This document shows, in pieces, positions 33,729 to 41,994 of a stretch of 64,000 nucleotides of DNA. The DNA is from Deltaproteobacteria bacterium RBG_13_43_22. Its GTDB lineage: Bacteria; Desulfobacterota; RBG-13-43-22. The notes beneath the pieces were generated by a model. It was given only the letters and a program-made list of their open reading frames with translations, made no database searches and had not been told where the DNA came from. Each line of letters starts with the position of its first letter. Position 1 is the first letter of the stretch. The DNA lies in NCBI GenBank assembly GCA_001797675.1, contig MGQB01000013.1, positions 60,063-124,062 on the forward strand, given 5' to 3'. The position numbers and the translations under genes were made by a program.

Positions 33729-34496
33729 ATGAGTACAGGATTTAAATTCAAGCCAAGGATCATCGGTTTTGTGTGCCATTGGTGAGCCTACGGCGCCGCC
33801 GACCTGGCTGGAGTTTCCAGACTGCAATATACGCCGGAAATGAGACTGATACGGGTCATGTGTTCCGGGAGAGTCGACCTGGAATTTGTATTCCGGGCTT
33901 TCTCCAAGGGAATGGACGGGGTTTTTATCGGTGGGTGCCGTTTAAATGAATGTAATTATATTACCCATGGAAATTATCATGCCCTAAGCCTGGTGCTTCT
34001 GGGTAAAAAAATACTGGAACAAATCGGACTGAATCCGGAGAGGTTAAGGATCGCCTTTATGTCGGCCGGTGAAGGAAACCTTTTTGCAGAAGTTACCAAC
34101 GATTTTGTCAAAAAGGTGAAGGAGATAGGACCGCTTGGTCAAAACGAAGGCCTTGACGAACAGGCCTTGAAGGTCAAACTTGAAGCGGTGACAAAGCTCG
34201 TCCCCTACATTAGACTGGTGGAAAGGGAACGGTTGAGAGTCCCTGTTCAATCGGAAGAAGCCTATCATAAATTTTTCAAGAGTGATGAGCTAAACAAGTT
34301 GTTCAATGAGACCATTGCCGATAAAATGGTCATAAGTCAAATCATGTTGCTCCTGCGGGAAAGACCTCGTTCAACGGGAGAACTCACTGAGATTTTAGGT
34401 TTAAACCCTTCTGAAGTATCAAGACACCTTAATAGTTCATCAAGGCAGGGTTTTGTCCGGTATGATGAAGGCCGGCAGCGCTTTGTTCCCGCTTAA
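33729..34496 (+). CDS. bamF: BamF, MvhD-like Fe-S protein with selenocysteine (residue 19) and C-terminal winged helix
   Basis: ATG at 33729, in-frame TGA at 33783-33785, open to 34496: 255 residues with Sec19. The sequence around it, IIGFVCHW-U-AYGAADLAGVSR, is the MvhD N-terminus, where relatives read fxCnWC[ST]YaGADLAG, so the TGA replaces a cluster Cys. 'RLIRVMCSGRVD' and 'GVFIGGCRLNECNYITHGNYHA' supply other [2Fe-2S] ligands. MvhD (about 140 residues) passes electrons from hydrogenase to HdrA. Here about 110 residues follow, ending in a winged helix-turn-helix ('ERPRSTGELTEILGLNPSEVSRHLNSSSRQGFVRYD', ArsR-like, residues about 200-250). Such a tail in an electron-transfer subunit is unusual and may be a structural or sensing domain. 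The ORF starting at 33840 alone would miss the Fe-S half. Confidence 0.94.
33808..33820 (+). promoter_or_regulatory. candidate bacterial SECIS hairpin in bamF
   Basis: CTGGA (33808-33812), loop GTT, TCCAG (33816-33820): a perfect 5-bp stem whose loop starts with G, 27 bases after the Sec TGA. Spacing and loop fit bacterial SECIS rules, but the stem is short, so it is weaker than the bamE candidate. Confidence 0.45.
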
Positions 34497-34525
34497 GGTG
34501 AAAGAGAAGATTAGGACAGCGGCGT

Positions 34526-34978
34526 ATGGATAAGGAAAGAATCGATCGGATTATTGATAAACATCAGAGCGAGGCCAGTTCACTCATTCAGGTATTATTG
34601 GAGATTCAGAGTGAAAATCATTGGCTTCCTAAAGAAACCTTGGAGAGGGTCAGCGAAAAATTGCAAGTTCCTTTTACCCGGATACAGCATATCGCTTCCT
34701 TTTATAAGGCCTTCAGCTTGGTCCCTAAAGGACGCCATGAAATTCACCTTTGTATGGGTACGGCCTGTCATGTTCGTGGTGCGCCGCGACTCCTCGACAT
34801 GGTGCAAGACCTGACTGGGATTAAACCCGGCGAAACGGACCTGGATATGAAGTTCAGTCTGGAGACTGTTAACTGCCTCGGCTGCTGTGCTTTAGGACCG
34901 GTGATGGAAGTCAATGGGAAGACTCACGGTAAGATGTTGCCCTCCAAGACAGCAGACGTATTAAAAAATTATGAGTAG
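34526..34978 (+). CDS. bamG: BamG, NuoE-like [2Fe-2S] subunit
   Basis: A 150-residue thioredoxin-fold ferredoxin homologous to the 24-kDa (NuoE/HoxE) subunit of complex I. The N-terminal helical part ('LIQVLLEIQSENHWLPKETLERVSEKL') is followed by the cluster site 'CMGTACHVRGA' and 'VNCLGCCALGP' (C-x4-C ... C-x3-C). In the bam system it is believed to work with BamH and BamI as an NAD(P)H- or quinone-linked electron entry unit. It starts 29 bases after bamF and ends 9 bases before bamH. Confidence 0.93.
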   Translation: MDKERIDRIIDKHQSEASSLIQVLLEIQSENHWLPKETLERVSEKLQVPFTRIQHIASFYKAFSLVPKGRHEIHLCMGTACHVRGAPRLLDMVQDLTGIKPGETDLDMKFSLETVNCLGCCALGPVMEVNGKTHGKMLPSKTADVLKNYE

Positions 34979-34987
34979 GATAAAAAG

Positions 34988-36916
34988 ATGCCGCGGATAA
35001 ATTCACCCGCTGAATTGGAAGAACTCCGGAAAGGGATCTTGTCGAAAAGAGACCCCAATAAATCTTGTATTACACTCTGTTCCGGATCTGCCTGCCATGC
35101 TTCGGGTAGTGCAGACGTCGCTTTGCGTATTGAAGAGGAGATTAAAAAACAAGGCTTAAGTGCTGAAGTGGACCTCAGGAGGACCGGTTGCCATGGTTTT
35201 TGTGAGAGGGGTCCCATTATCGTTATTCACCCTGAGGAAATATGTTATTTCCAAATAGAGCCTAAGGATGTTCCTGAAATTTTCTCCCAGACAATAAAGG
35301 AGAAAAAGGTCCTAGAACGTTTACTCTATACCGACCCCATTACCCATAACAAGATAATTCATGAATCCGAAATCCCCTTTTACAAGAACCAAGAGCGGCT
35401 TGTTTTCGGTTCCAATGGAAATATTGATCCCAAGAGCATCGATGACTATCTGGCCATTGGCGGTTATTCCGCGTTAGCCAAAGCCCTTTCCCGGATGACC
35501 TCCGAGCAGGTATTGAAGGAAGTCAAAAAATCCAACCTGAGAGGGAGAGGCGGCGGCGGCTTTCCCACAGGGAGAAAATGGGAAGAATCTCGCCATGCCC
35601 CCGGCGAAATAAAGTACGTGATCGTCAATGCGGACGAGGGGGACCCTGGAGCGTATATGGATAGGAGCCTTCTCGAAGGGAATCCGCACTCCATCCTCGA
35701 GGGGTTGACCATCGGAGCCTTTGCCGTCGGATCCCACGAGGGCTATATTTATGTTCGGCAGGAATACCCCTTAGCCGTAGAGAATGTGACCATCGCCATC
35801 AAGATGGCTGAAGAGGTTGGTTTGCTGGGGAAAAATATCCTTGGCTCCGGATTTGATTTCAACGTTAAAGTACACCAAGGAGCCGGCGCTTTCGTCTGCG
35901 GTGAATCGAGTGCTCTGATGACGGCGCTGGAAGGCAGGGCTGGAGAGCCCAGACCGAAATATATCCACACCGCCGTCAAGGGCCTTTGGGATAGACCCAG
36001 TGTTTTGAATAATGTTGAGACCTGGGCTAATGTGCCACTGATCATCAATAAAGGCGCTGACTGGTTTGCTCGATGTGGAACGGAAAGAAGCAAGGGCACG
36101 AAGATTTTCTCCCTGGTCGGTAAGATAACCAATACCGGCCTGGTGGAAGTACCCATGGGTATGACCCTGAGGGATATTATCTACAAGATAGGCGGTGGAA
36201 TCCCTGGAGGCAAGAGGTTCAAAGCCGTGCAGACCGGGGGGCCGTCCGGAGGATGTATCCCTGAGGATCTGTTGGATTTGGAAGTTGGTTTTGACGAGCT
36301 CACCCAGGCCGGTTCCATGATGGGGTCAGGCGGGATGATCATCATGGATGAAGATACCTGTATGGTTGATGTCGCCAGGTATTTCCTGGACTTCCTCACG
36401 GATGAGTCGTGCGGCAAATGCGTTCCCTGCCGTGAAGGCATGAGGCAGATGCTTAAAATTCTCACCAATATCACCAAAGGAAAGGGAAGAGAGGGCGACC
36501 TCGTCCTTCTGGAGGAACTTTCCGGGGTCGCCGGCGATGCCTCACTTTGTGCCTTAGGCAGGAGTGCCCCTAACCCGTTTCTAAGCACATTGCGCTACTT
36601 CAGGGATGAATATGAGGCACACATCCAGGAGAAGCGGTGTCCGGCTCTTTCCTGCAAGGAGCTCATCGCCTACCACATTGACCCGGATAAGTGCCAGGCC
36701 TGTATGATTTGCCTTCGGAAATGCCCTTCAGAGGCGATTAGTGGTGGCAAGAACCGGATCCATATAATTGAGCAGGAGAAATGCACCAAGTGTGGAACCT
36801 GCTTTGAATTATGCCCCCCTCGTTTTGGTGCGGTGAAAAAAATTTCCGGTGAGCCCGTTCCGTTTCCTATTCCTGAAGGAGAAAGAATTTTAATCAGAAA
36901 GAGCAAAGAAAAATGA
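34988..36916 (+). CDS. bamH: BamH, NuoF-like flavoprotein (FMN, NAD(H) site) with Fe-S domains
   Basis: A 642-residue protein built from an N-terminal thioredoxin-like [2Fe-2S] domain ('CSGSACHASGS', 'TGCHGFCERGP', residues 1-110), the NuoF core with the NADH-binding Gly-rich loop 'GRGGGGFPTGRKW' (about residues 184-196) and the FMN loop 'NADEGDPGAYMDRS', the N3-type cluster 'SCGKCVPCREGMRQM' (near residue 475), and two C-terminal ferredoxin clusters ('CQACMICLRKCPSEA', 'CTKCGTCFELCPP'). The same plan is found in the beta subunit of bifurcating hydrogenases and NADH-dependent reductases. It probably supplies or accepts electrons from NAD(H) for BamE. Its stop overlaps the ATG of bamI. Confidence 0.95.
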   Translation: MPRINSPAELEELRKGILSKRDPNKSCITLCSGSACHASGSADVALRIEEEIKKQGLSAEVDLRRTGCHGFCERGPIIVIHPEEICYFQIEPKDVPEIFSQTIKEKKVLERLLYTDPITHNKIIHESEIPFYKNQERLVFGSNGNIDPKSIDDYLAIGGYSALAKALSRMTSEQVLKEVKKSNLRGRGGGGFPTGRKWEESRHAPGEIKYVIVNADEGDPGAYMDRSLLEGNPHSILEGLTIGAFAVGSHEGYIYVRQEYPLAVENVTIAIKMAEEVGLLGKNILGSGFDFNVKVHQGAGAFVCGESSALMTALEGRAGEPRPKYIHTAVKGLWDRPSVLNNVETWANVPLIINKGADWFARCGTERSKGTKIFSLVGKITNTGLVEVPMGMTLRDIIYKIGGGIPGGKRFKAVQTGGPSGGCIPEDLLDLEVGFDELTQAGSMMGSGGMIIMDEDTCMVDVARYFLDFLTDESCGKCVPCREGMRQMLKILTNITKGKGREGDLVLLEELSGVAGDASLCALGRSAPNPFLSTLRYFRDEYEAHIQEKRCPALSCKELIAYHIDPDKCQACMICLRKCPSEAISGGKNRIHIIEQEKCTKCGTCFELCPPRFGAVKKISGEPVPFPIPEGERILIRKSKEK

Positions 36917-37527
36917 GTCAAATCCTTTTAAAGATTGACGGAAAAGAAGTTGGAGCAAGGGAAGGGATGACCATCTTAGAGGCAGCCGAAAGGGCCGGGA
37001 TATCCATACCCACACTCTGTCACCACGAGAAATTAGAGCCTTATGGGGCTTGCCGGATTTGCACGGTAGAAGCGGAAATCGACAGCCGGCCCAAACTCGT
37101 TGCCGCCTGCCTTTACCCGGTAGAACCAAATTTGGTAGTCAGAACCAGGTCTGAGAAGATAGATAAAACCCGCAAAATGATCTTACAACTATTGCTGGCT
37201 CATGCTCCGGATGCCCCGGCCTTGCAGGATTTGGCTAAAGAATATGGAGCAGACAAAGACCGTTTTGAAAAAGAGGCTTCCTTTTGCATTCATTGTGGTC
37301 TATGTGTAAGGTACTGTGCCGAGGTCAAAAAGAAGAACGCCGTTGGATTTGTTGACCGAGGAACAAGGCGAGAGATAGGCTTCATTCCGGAGATATCTTC
37401 TAAAGAGTGCTGGAATTGCAAAGAATGCTTTCCGCTTTGCCCTACATCGGCCCTACAAGCCGCTTACGTTTTAACCGAAGCGCTCATGACTCCTGCAATT
37501 TCTTTCAAACCCGAGAAAGAGGAATAG
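36913..37527 (+). CDS. bamI: BamI, NuoG-like Fe-S protein (N-terminal domain only)
   Basis: The 204-residue protein contains a plant-type [2Fe-2S] domain ('IPTLCHHEKLEPYGACRIC', C-x11-C-x2-C, then 'VAACLYP') and two [4Fe-4S] motifs ('CIHCGLCVRYC', 'CWNCKECFPLCPTSA'). It corresponds to the first 200 residues of NuoG without the molybdopterin part, as in BamI and HndD/HoxU-like proteins. It overlaps bamH by 4 bases and ends the recognisable bam operon. Functionally it carries electrons between BamH and the rest of the complex. Confidence 0.93.
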   Translation: MSQILLKIDGKEVGAREGMTILEAAERAGISIPTLCHHEKLEPYGACRICTVEAEIDSRPKLVAACLYPVEPNLVVRTRSEKIDKTRKMILQLLLAHAPDAPALQDLAKEYGADKDRFEKEASFCIHCGLCVRYCAEVKKKNAVGFVDRGTRREIGFIPEISSKECWNCKECFPLCPTSALQAAYVLTEALMTPAISFKPEKEE

Positions 37528-37824
37528 ACAACGATTATTATTTCGCCACCCCTTCGCCTTTCGCCCTTTTTCTCCTTGACCCTATCTTTTTCTTATCCCA
37601 TACTCTTTCATAATGTGACGCGTGACAGGTGACGAGGGTTCTTAAATTTGAAGCTCCCTGCAGCGAGGTGCAGGGAATCTTCCAGGTAAGGAAAATGTTT
37701 ATTATTGTTGTTCACTCGCTAACCCACACAGCAAGTTGCGGGGAATGCGCTCGCTGTCCATGTTCAAGGTTTTTCTCATCACCCGTCATTTGAGACCCAT
37801 CACTCTTATAACGGAAGATAGAAG
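37528..37824. other. gap after bamI with a small hairpin
   Basis: No gene. CCCTGCA (37656-37662), loop GCGAGG, TGCAGGG (37669-37675) is a 7-bp hairpin with one more flanking T-A pair. Bases 37739-37771 (GGGAATGCG ... TTCAAGG) repeat a stretch found before livK at 7316-7346. The gap may mark the end of the bam transcript. Confidence 0.5.
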
Positions 37825-38592
37825 ATGATTACCGCAGGTGTGGATATTGGTGCCAAGACCGTCAAGATGGTTATTTTGAAAGATGGAGTCAACATTGGAC
37901 AAGCCCTGATCACGGCCGGATATGATGTCCAGAGGTCGTTAAAGGAAGGCTGGAAAGAGGGGTTGTTCACGGCGGGAATAGAAATGAACCAGATCGACCG
38001 GATCATGGCCACGGGGACCGGTAAAAAGGAAGCCACTATGGCCCATGATCAGGTGACTGAAATTTCGGCTGCAGCCAAGGGATCGGTCTTTTTAGATAAG
38101 CAGATAAGAACAGTTATTGATGTGGGGGCCGAAGAAGCACGGGTTATCAAAATCAACGCTGTCGGCAGGGTGGTCGATTTTGCCATCAATGAAAAATGTG
38201 CTGCCGGTACCGGGGCCTTTACCGAGGCCATGGCCCGGGCTCTGGAAGTTACCTTAGAGGAGCTGGGGCCATTGTCCTTGAAGTCCACCCAGGCCGTGGC
38301 CATGAACGCCCAGTGTGCTGTTTTTGCCGAGTCGGAATTAGTGTCTCTGGTCCATGCCAAAACCCCCAAGGCGGATATGGCCCGGGCCGTGCATGACGCC
38401 ATTGCCGACCGGATCGTTTCCATGGTCAGAAGGGTGGGTATGGAAAAGGAAGTTTTGCTGATCGGAGGGATGGCAAAAAATGTGGGGTTTGTGGCGTCTT
38501 TAAAAAGAGAACTGGAAACGGAGATCTTCACACCAGATCAATCGGAATTTGTCAGTGCCCTGGGTGCGGCCTTAATCGCCGCCGGGAAATGA
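37825..38592 (+). CDS. BcrD/BadG/BzdP-type ATPase (BadF/BadG/BcrA/BcrD family)
   Basis: A 255-residue actin-fold ATPase of the family that energises electrons for class I benzoyl-CoA reductases and 2-hydroxyacyl-CoA dehydratases. It shows 'ITAGVDIGAKTVKMVILKDG' (phosphate-1 loop), 'VIDVGAEEARVIKI' (phosphate-2), 'INEKCAAGTGAF' with Cys125 and 'QCAVFAESELVSLVHAK' with Cys164, the two Cys that hold the dimer-bridging [4Fe-4S] cluster, and the adenosine loop 'LIGGMAKNVG'. The segment that in many relatives reads TEIxCHA is 'TEISAAAKG', so the third Cys seen in its partner is missing. The length suits Azoarcus-type BzdP/BzdQ, not the longer Thauera BcrA. The catalytic B and C subunits are not encoded in the window. 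Confidence 0.87.
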   Translation: MITAGVDIGAKTVKMVILKDGVNIGQALITAGYDVQRSLKEGWKEGLFTAGIEMNQIDRIMATGTGKKEATMAHDQVTEISAAAKGSVFLDKQIRTVIDVGAEEARVIKINAVGRVVDFAINEKCAAGTGAFTEAMARALEVTLEELGPLSLKSTQAVAMNAQCAVFAESELVSLVHAKTPKADMARAVHDAIADRIVSMVRRVGMEKEVLLIGGMAKNVGFVASLKRELETEIFTPDQSEFVSALGAALIAAGK

Positions 38593-38752
38593 ATTTGTAG
38601 AAGGATTCGAGGATTCAAGGGTTTTTAATTCCACGTTTTTCACTCCGCCGCGCGGTCCTTGATTCCTCAACTCTTTGGATCCTTTTTATTGCATAGTGCC
38701 CTTTTCGGGCTTTCATTTGGGCCTGTCGGTAAAGACAAGGGGAGAACGATAT

Positions 38753-39616
38753 ATGCCTCAAGAATTTTGGAGATGGATCGAATCCCGATGGACTGCGCCG
38801 GATAAGGAGTGGAGATCGGCCAAGGTTATAACCGCCGGAGTGGATGTAGGGTCGGTGAGTTCTCAGGCTGTGGTGATGACCGATGGAGAATTATATGCAT
38901 ACAGTAATATGAGGACCGGTTCGGACAGTCCCAACAGTGCCACAAATGCGATGAACAGGGCACTGGAAGGGACCGGCCTGACTCTGGATAAAATTCAGTA
39001 TACGGTCGGAACGGGATACGGCCGGGTTAATGTCCCTTTCTCTCAGCGGGCCATAACCGAGATCGCCTGTCACGGCCGGGGGGCCAATTTTTTGTATGGC
39101 CCGACCGTGAGGACCGTTCTGGATATGGGGGGTCAGGATTGCAAAGCCATCCATATCGATGAAAAGGGGAAAGTGACCAATTTTTTAATGAATGATAAGT
39201 GTGCAGCCGGAACCGGCCGGGGCATGGAGGTCTTTGCCGACCTTTTGGGGATCTCGATCAATGAGATCGGAGACCTTTCCCTGAAGGTGGAAGAAGAACC
39301 CCCGCCGGTAAGCAGTACCTGTGTGGTCTTTGCCAAGTCGGAGGCCTCGGGGTTATTGCGGGAGGGTTGGCCCAAGGAAAAGGTCATTGCCGCTTACAGT
39401 TCGGCCATGGCCCATCGGGTGGTCAGCTTGCTGGAACGGATCGGGGTGGAACCCGATTTTGCCATCACCGGAGGGATTGCCAAGAATGTGGGGGTGGTCT
39501 CCCGGTTGGAAAAAGAATTGAATATCAAGGCCCTGACCCCAAAATATGACACCCAGATTGCCGGTGCAGTCGGGGCGGCCCTGTTTGCCCGGGAGTTGGT
39601 GGAAAAGGGAAAGTAA
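38753..39616 (+). CDS. BcrA/BadF/BzdQ-type ATPase, partner of the preceding gene
   Basis: A 287-residue member of the same ATPase family. Its start is set at 38753, after AAGGGGAG; an upstream ATG at 38675 would add 26 poorly conserved residues. It has 'ITAGVDVGSVSSQAVVM' (phosphate-1), 'TEIACHGRGANFL', 'VLDMGGQDCKAIHI' (phosphate-2, with an extra Cys130), 'MNDKCAAGTGRGMEVFA' (Cys150), 'STCVVFAKSEASGLL' (Cys190) and 'ITGGIAKNVGVV'. The N-terminal 'FWRWIESRW' extension resembles the class I subunits. With the preceding gene it would form an ATP-driven electron activase. Its presence directly behind an ATP-independent class II locus, without BcrB/BcrC, is the odd point; the target could be a class I reductase or a dehydratase encoded elsewhere. 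Confidence 0.87.
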   Translation: MPQEFWRWIESRWTAPDKEWRSAKVITAGVDVGSVSSQAVVMTDGELYAYSNMRTGSDSPNSATNAMNRALEGTGLTLDKIQYTVGTGYGRVNVPFSQRAITEIACHGRGANFLYGPTVRTVLDMGGQDCKAIHIDEKGKVTNFLMNDKCAAGTGRGMEVFADLLGISINEIGDLSLKVEEEPPPVSSTCVVFAKSEASGLLREGWPKEKVIAAYSSAMAHRVVSLLERIGVEPDFAITGGIAKNVGVVSRLEKELNIKALTPKYDTQIAGAVGAALFARELVEKGK

Positions 39617-39704
39617 AAAAATGTTACGGGTTGATGGATGACCAAGACCTTTTTAACCCACACCTCATAACTCGTAACCCGCAACTCATAACAAGGATTT
39701 TACC

Positions 39705-39995
39705 ATGATTGCTAATTTCGGTTTTAAAGACGGTTCCGGTGAATTCTTTATCAGTCTTGATACGGATAAATGCAACGGCTGCGGGGACTGCATTCCGGCC
39801 TGTCCGGGGAGCATCTTTGAAGTTCGGGATGAGGACCCCAACGACCCCTTTCGGGAAATTCCGGTAGCCGCCGTAAAAGAATCGGAACGTAGAAAAATCA
39901 AATACACCTGCGGGTTGTGCAAACCGGTTTCGGATCACCCACCCCTGCCTTGTGTAGGGGCTTGTAAAGCAGGGGCCATTGCCCATTCTTGGTAG
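39705..39995 (+). CDS. ferredoxin with an atypical second cluster site
   Basis: A 96-residue protein with a standard first [4Fe-4S] motif (Cys23, 26, 29, 33: 'CNGCGDCIPACPG') and a second set with widened spacing (Cys69, 72, 83, 87: 'CGLCKPVSDHPPLPCVGAC'). Ten residues instead of two separate the second and third Cys, and the CP that normally ends the motif is CK. Ferredoxin genes accompany class I benzoyl-CoA reductase operons as electron donors, and this gene follows the two activase ATPases by 88 bases on the same strand, so it likely feeds them. No obvious strong ribosome site beyond AAGGATTTT. Confidence 0.85.
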   Translation: MIANFGFKDGSGEFFISLDTDKCNGCGDCIPACPGSIFEVRDEDPNDPFREIPVAAVKESERRKIKYTCGLCKPVSDHPPLPCVGACKAGAIAHSW

Positions 39996-40047
39996 AATAT
40001 CTCGTTACCCCGAAACCCGAACTCAAAATTCTGAACTGGAGTAACAA

Positions 40048-40263
40048 ATGAGCCGACACGATCAATTAGCGGCCGAAGGCTGGATAAGACAATTCATTAC
40101 CGACGAGCCGCGTCTTTCCGAAGCCGTGGATGAATACCGGGAACTGGGGTTCGAGGTCCTTATCGAACCGGTAGAACCCCTGGAAACTACAAGGGAATGT
40201 GCCACCTGTCTTATGGCTTCCGGAGATCGATATAAAACCATATACACCCGCCGAGCCAAGTAA
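40048..40263 (+). CDS. small conserved-looking protein with a CxxC pair
   Basis: The 71-residue protein is not one I can assign to a family. It is acidic in the first half ('TDEPRLSEAVDEYRELGFEVLIEPVEP') and contains 'TRECATCLMASG', a C-x2-C pair that could bind metal or be redox-active, and ends basic (YTRRAK). It follows the ferredoxin by 52 bases on the same strand and closes the activase gene group, so an accessory role there is likely. The reading frame is clean, with a plausible start and codon use like its neighbours. Confidence 0.65.
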   Translation: MSRHDQLAAEGWIRQFITDEPRLSEAVDEYRELGFEVLIEPVEPLETTRECATCLMASGDRYKTIYTRRAK

Positions 40264-40361
40264 AACCCGCTCGCCCAATCCACTCCACTCAAGTTCCCAA
40301 GAATCCTTTCTGTTCCGGAGCCACCCCGGGAACCTTTGGGAAAACCCCAACTTTTTTGGAA

Positions 40362-40394
40362 GAGGGCCTTGAAAAACGTCCCCTTTTGCCCAAG
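40362..40394. repeat. fragment of MITE-like family C (left end)
   Basis: AGGGCCTTGAAAAACGTCC and the following CTTTTGCCCAAG match the left end of the family C element at 18896. No matching right end was found within 150 bases, so this is a partial copy. Confidence 0.4.
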
Positions 40395-40518
40395 TTCTTC
40401 GTACGACTCAAAAATTTATCCTTAATTTATTAAAGATTATTCTGCAGAATGCCGATTATATTCAAAGAAAGCTATCTTTCGGTGTTTTGGTATGCACAAA
40501 ACCAGAGGACCCACTTTC

Positions 40519-41979
40519 ATGAATCAACCCAACATACTCATCGTCGATGATAGTTTGATTATTCGAAAGGGTTTATCGAAGCAGCTTGAAAAGTTCGGCG
40601 CTACGGTCAGTCAAGCAGAAGACGGCGAAAAGGGATTACAGGAGGCACTTTCAGGGAACTTTGATCTGATTATTGCTGATATTGAAATGCCTCATCTGGA
40701 CGGATTTGGCCTTTGTGAAAAGCTTAAAAGCAATCCCAGCACAAGAGGCATCCCTGTGATTATACTCAGTTCGATGGATTCGGACCGGGATATAGAGCAA
40801 GGCTTCAGGGTGGGTGCGGCCGCCTATGTCTCAAAGTCAGAGGCCCAGACCCAGCTGAATGAGACCATTGAAAGGGTACTTGAAAAATCCAAATTTCACC
40901 GCAGCCGCCTGATTCTGGTTGTAGACGATTCATTGAAAATCCGACAGCTCCTCTCACAGGCCCTGTTAACGGAAGGCTTCCAAGTGATAACCGCAGAAAA
41001 TGGGAAGCAGGCGTTGAGACGGATTCAGGACCTCCGTCCTGACCTGATCTTAAGCGATATCGACATGCCGGAAATGAATGGGATCGATTTATGCAAAAAT
41101 ATCCATGCCGACCCTGCTTTGTCCGCCATTCCCTTTGTCATGATGAGTGCCAATGCCGATCGGGCCGTTATGCGCCGTTTGCTCCAATGGGGGGCAGCCA
41201 GTTATCTGATCAAGCCTTTCAATCTGGAACAGGTGATCATCACGATTGAAAAACTTCTCTCAGACCATTTCCTTATTTTGCTCAAAGAAAGGGAACGCCT
41301 CGATTCTGAACGAAAAATGATGCTGGCCAGCATAACCAGCCTCATCGTTGCCCTGGAGGCCCGCGATCAATACACCAGAGGCCATTCCGAAGCGGTAGCC
41401 GGACTAGTGTCCAGGATGGCGGCCCGTATGAATGCCGACCAGGATGTTATAGAGTCTCTGGGCATTGCCGGAAGGCTGCATGATTTGGGAAAGATCGGTG
41501 TTCCTGATACCATCTTGTTAAAACCAGGCCGTCTCAACGCCATGGAGTTCGCCATCATTAAGGAACACCCGGTAATCGGGGCATCCATTCTGGGATCGAT
41601 TCCAAGTATCAAACCCCTGCTTCCAGTTATCCTGCATCACCACGAGCGTTTTGATGGTAAAGGTTATCCATCCGGGCTCAAGGGCGAAAAGATACCGCAG
41701 TGGGCCAGAATGACGGCTGTTGCCGATACCTTTCACTCCCTGATCAGCGATCGCCCGTATAGGAAAGGGATGAGCCAGGAGAACGCCTTGGACATCATCG
41801 AAGAAGTACGCGGTACTCAGCTTTGCCCGGATTGTGTGGATACCTTTAAAAGCCTTTTGCTTGATGTGCCGAAAGTTAAAATAAACGGCACTCTGACTAA
41901 CCTGATGGAAATGGGGAAAATACTTCCTAAGCCTGACGTTTCCCTGTCACCTCGAAGGGCCTTCAATTTATCTTCCTGA
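40519..41979 (+). CDS. double-receiver HD-GYP response regulator (c-di-GMP phosphodiesterase type)
   Basis: The 486-residue protein has two receiver domains (phospho-acceptor Asp in 'DLIIADIEMPHLDG' and 'DLILSDIDMPEMNG'; conserved Lys in 'YVSKSEA' and 'YLIKPFN') and a C-terminal HD-GYP domain with 'GRLHDLGKIGVPD', 'HHHERFDGKGYPSGL' and 'VADTFHSLISDRPYR'. HD and GYP residues are intact, so c-di-GMP hydrolysis is expected. The start is put at the ATG at 40519, preceded by AGAGGA, nine codons inside the longest frame. No histidine kinase is adjacent. It stands alone, followed by a MITE-like element; a link to the aromatic genes is not evident. Confidence 0.93.
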   Translation: MNQPNILIVDDSLIIRKGLSKQLEKFGATVSQAEDGEKGLQEALSGNFDLIIADIEMPHLDGFGLCEKLKSNPSTRGIPVIILSSMDSDRDIEQGFRVGAAAYVSKSEAQTQLNETIERVLEKSKFHRSRLILVVDDSLKIRQLLSQALLTEGFQVITAENGKQALRRIQDLRPDLILSDIDMPEMNGIDLCKNIHADPALSAIPFVMMSANADRAVMRRLLQWGAASYLIKPFNLEQVIITIEKLLSDHFLILLKERERLDSERKMMLASITSLIVALEARDQYTRGHSEAVAGLVSRMAARMNADQDVIESLGIAGRLHDLGKIGVPDTILLKPGRLNAMEFAIIKEHPVIGASILGSIPSIKPLLPVILHHHERFDGKGYPSGLKGEKIPQWARMTAVADTFHSLISDRPYRKGMSQENALDIIEEVRGTQLCPDCVDTFKSLLLDVPKVKINGTLTNLMEMGKILPKPDVSLSPRRAFNLSS

Positions 41980-41994
41980 TCTTCCAAAGGGACC

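Noticed and set aside
33840..34496. 218-residue protein starting at 33840
   Set aside because: It lacks the MvhD N-terminus that is encoded in frame from 33729 through a Sec TGA.
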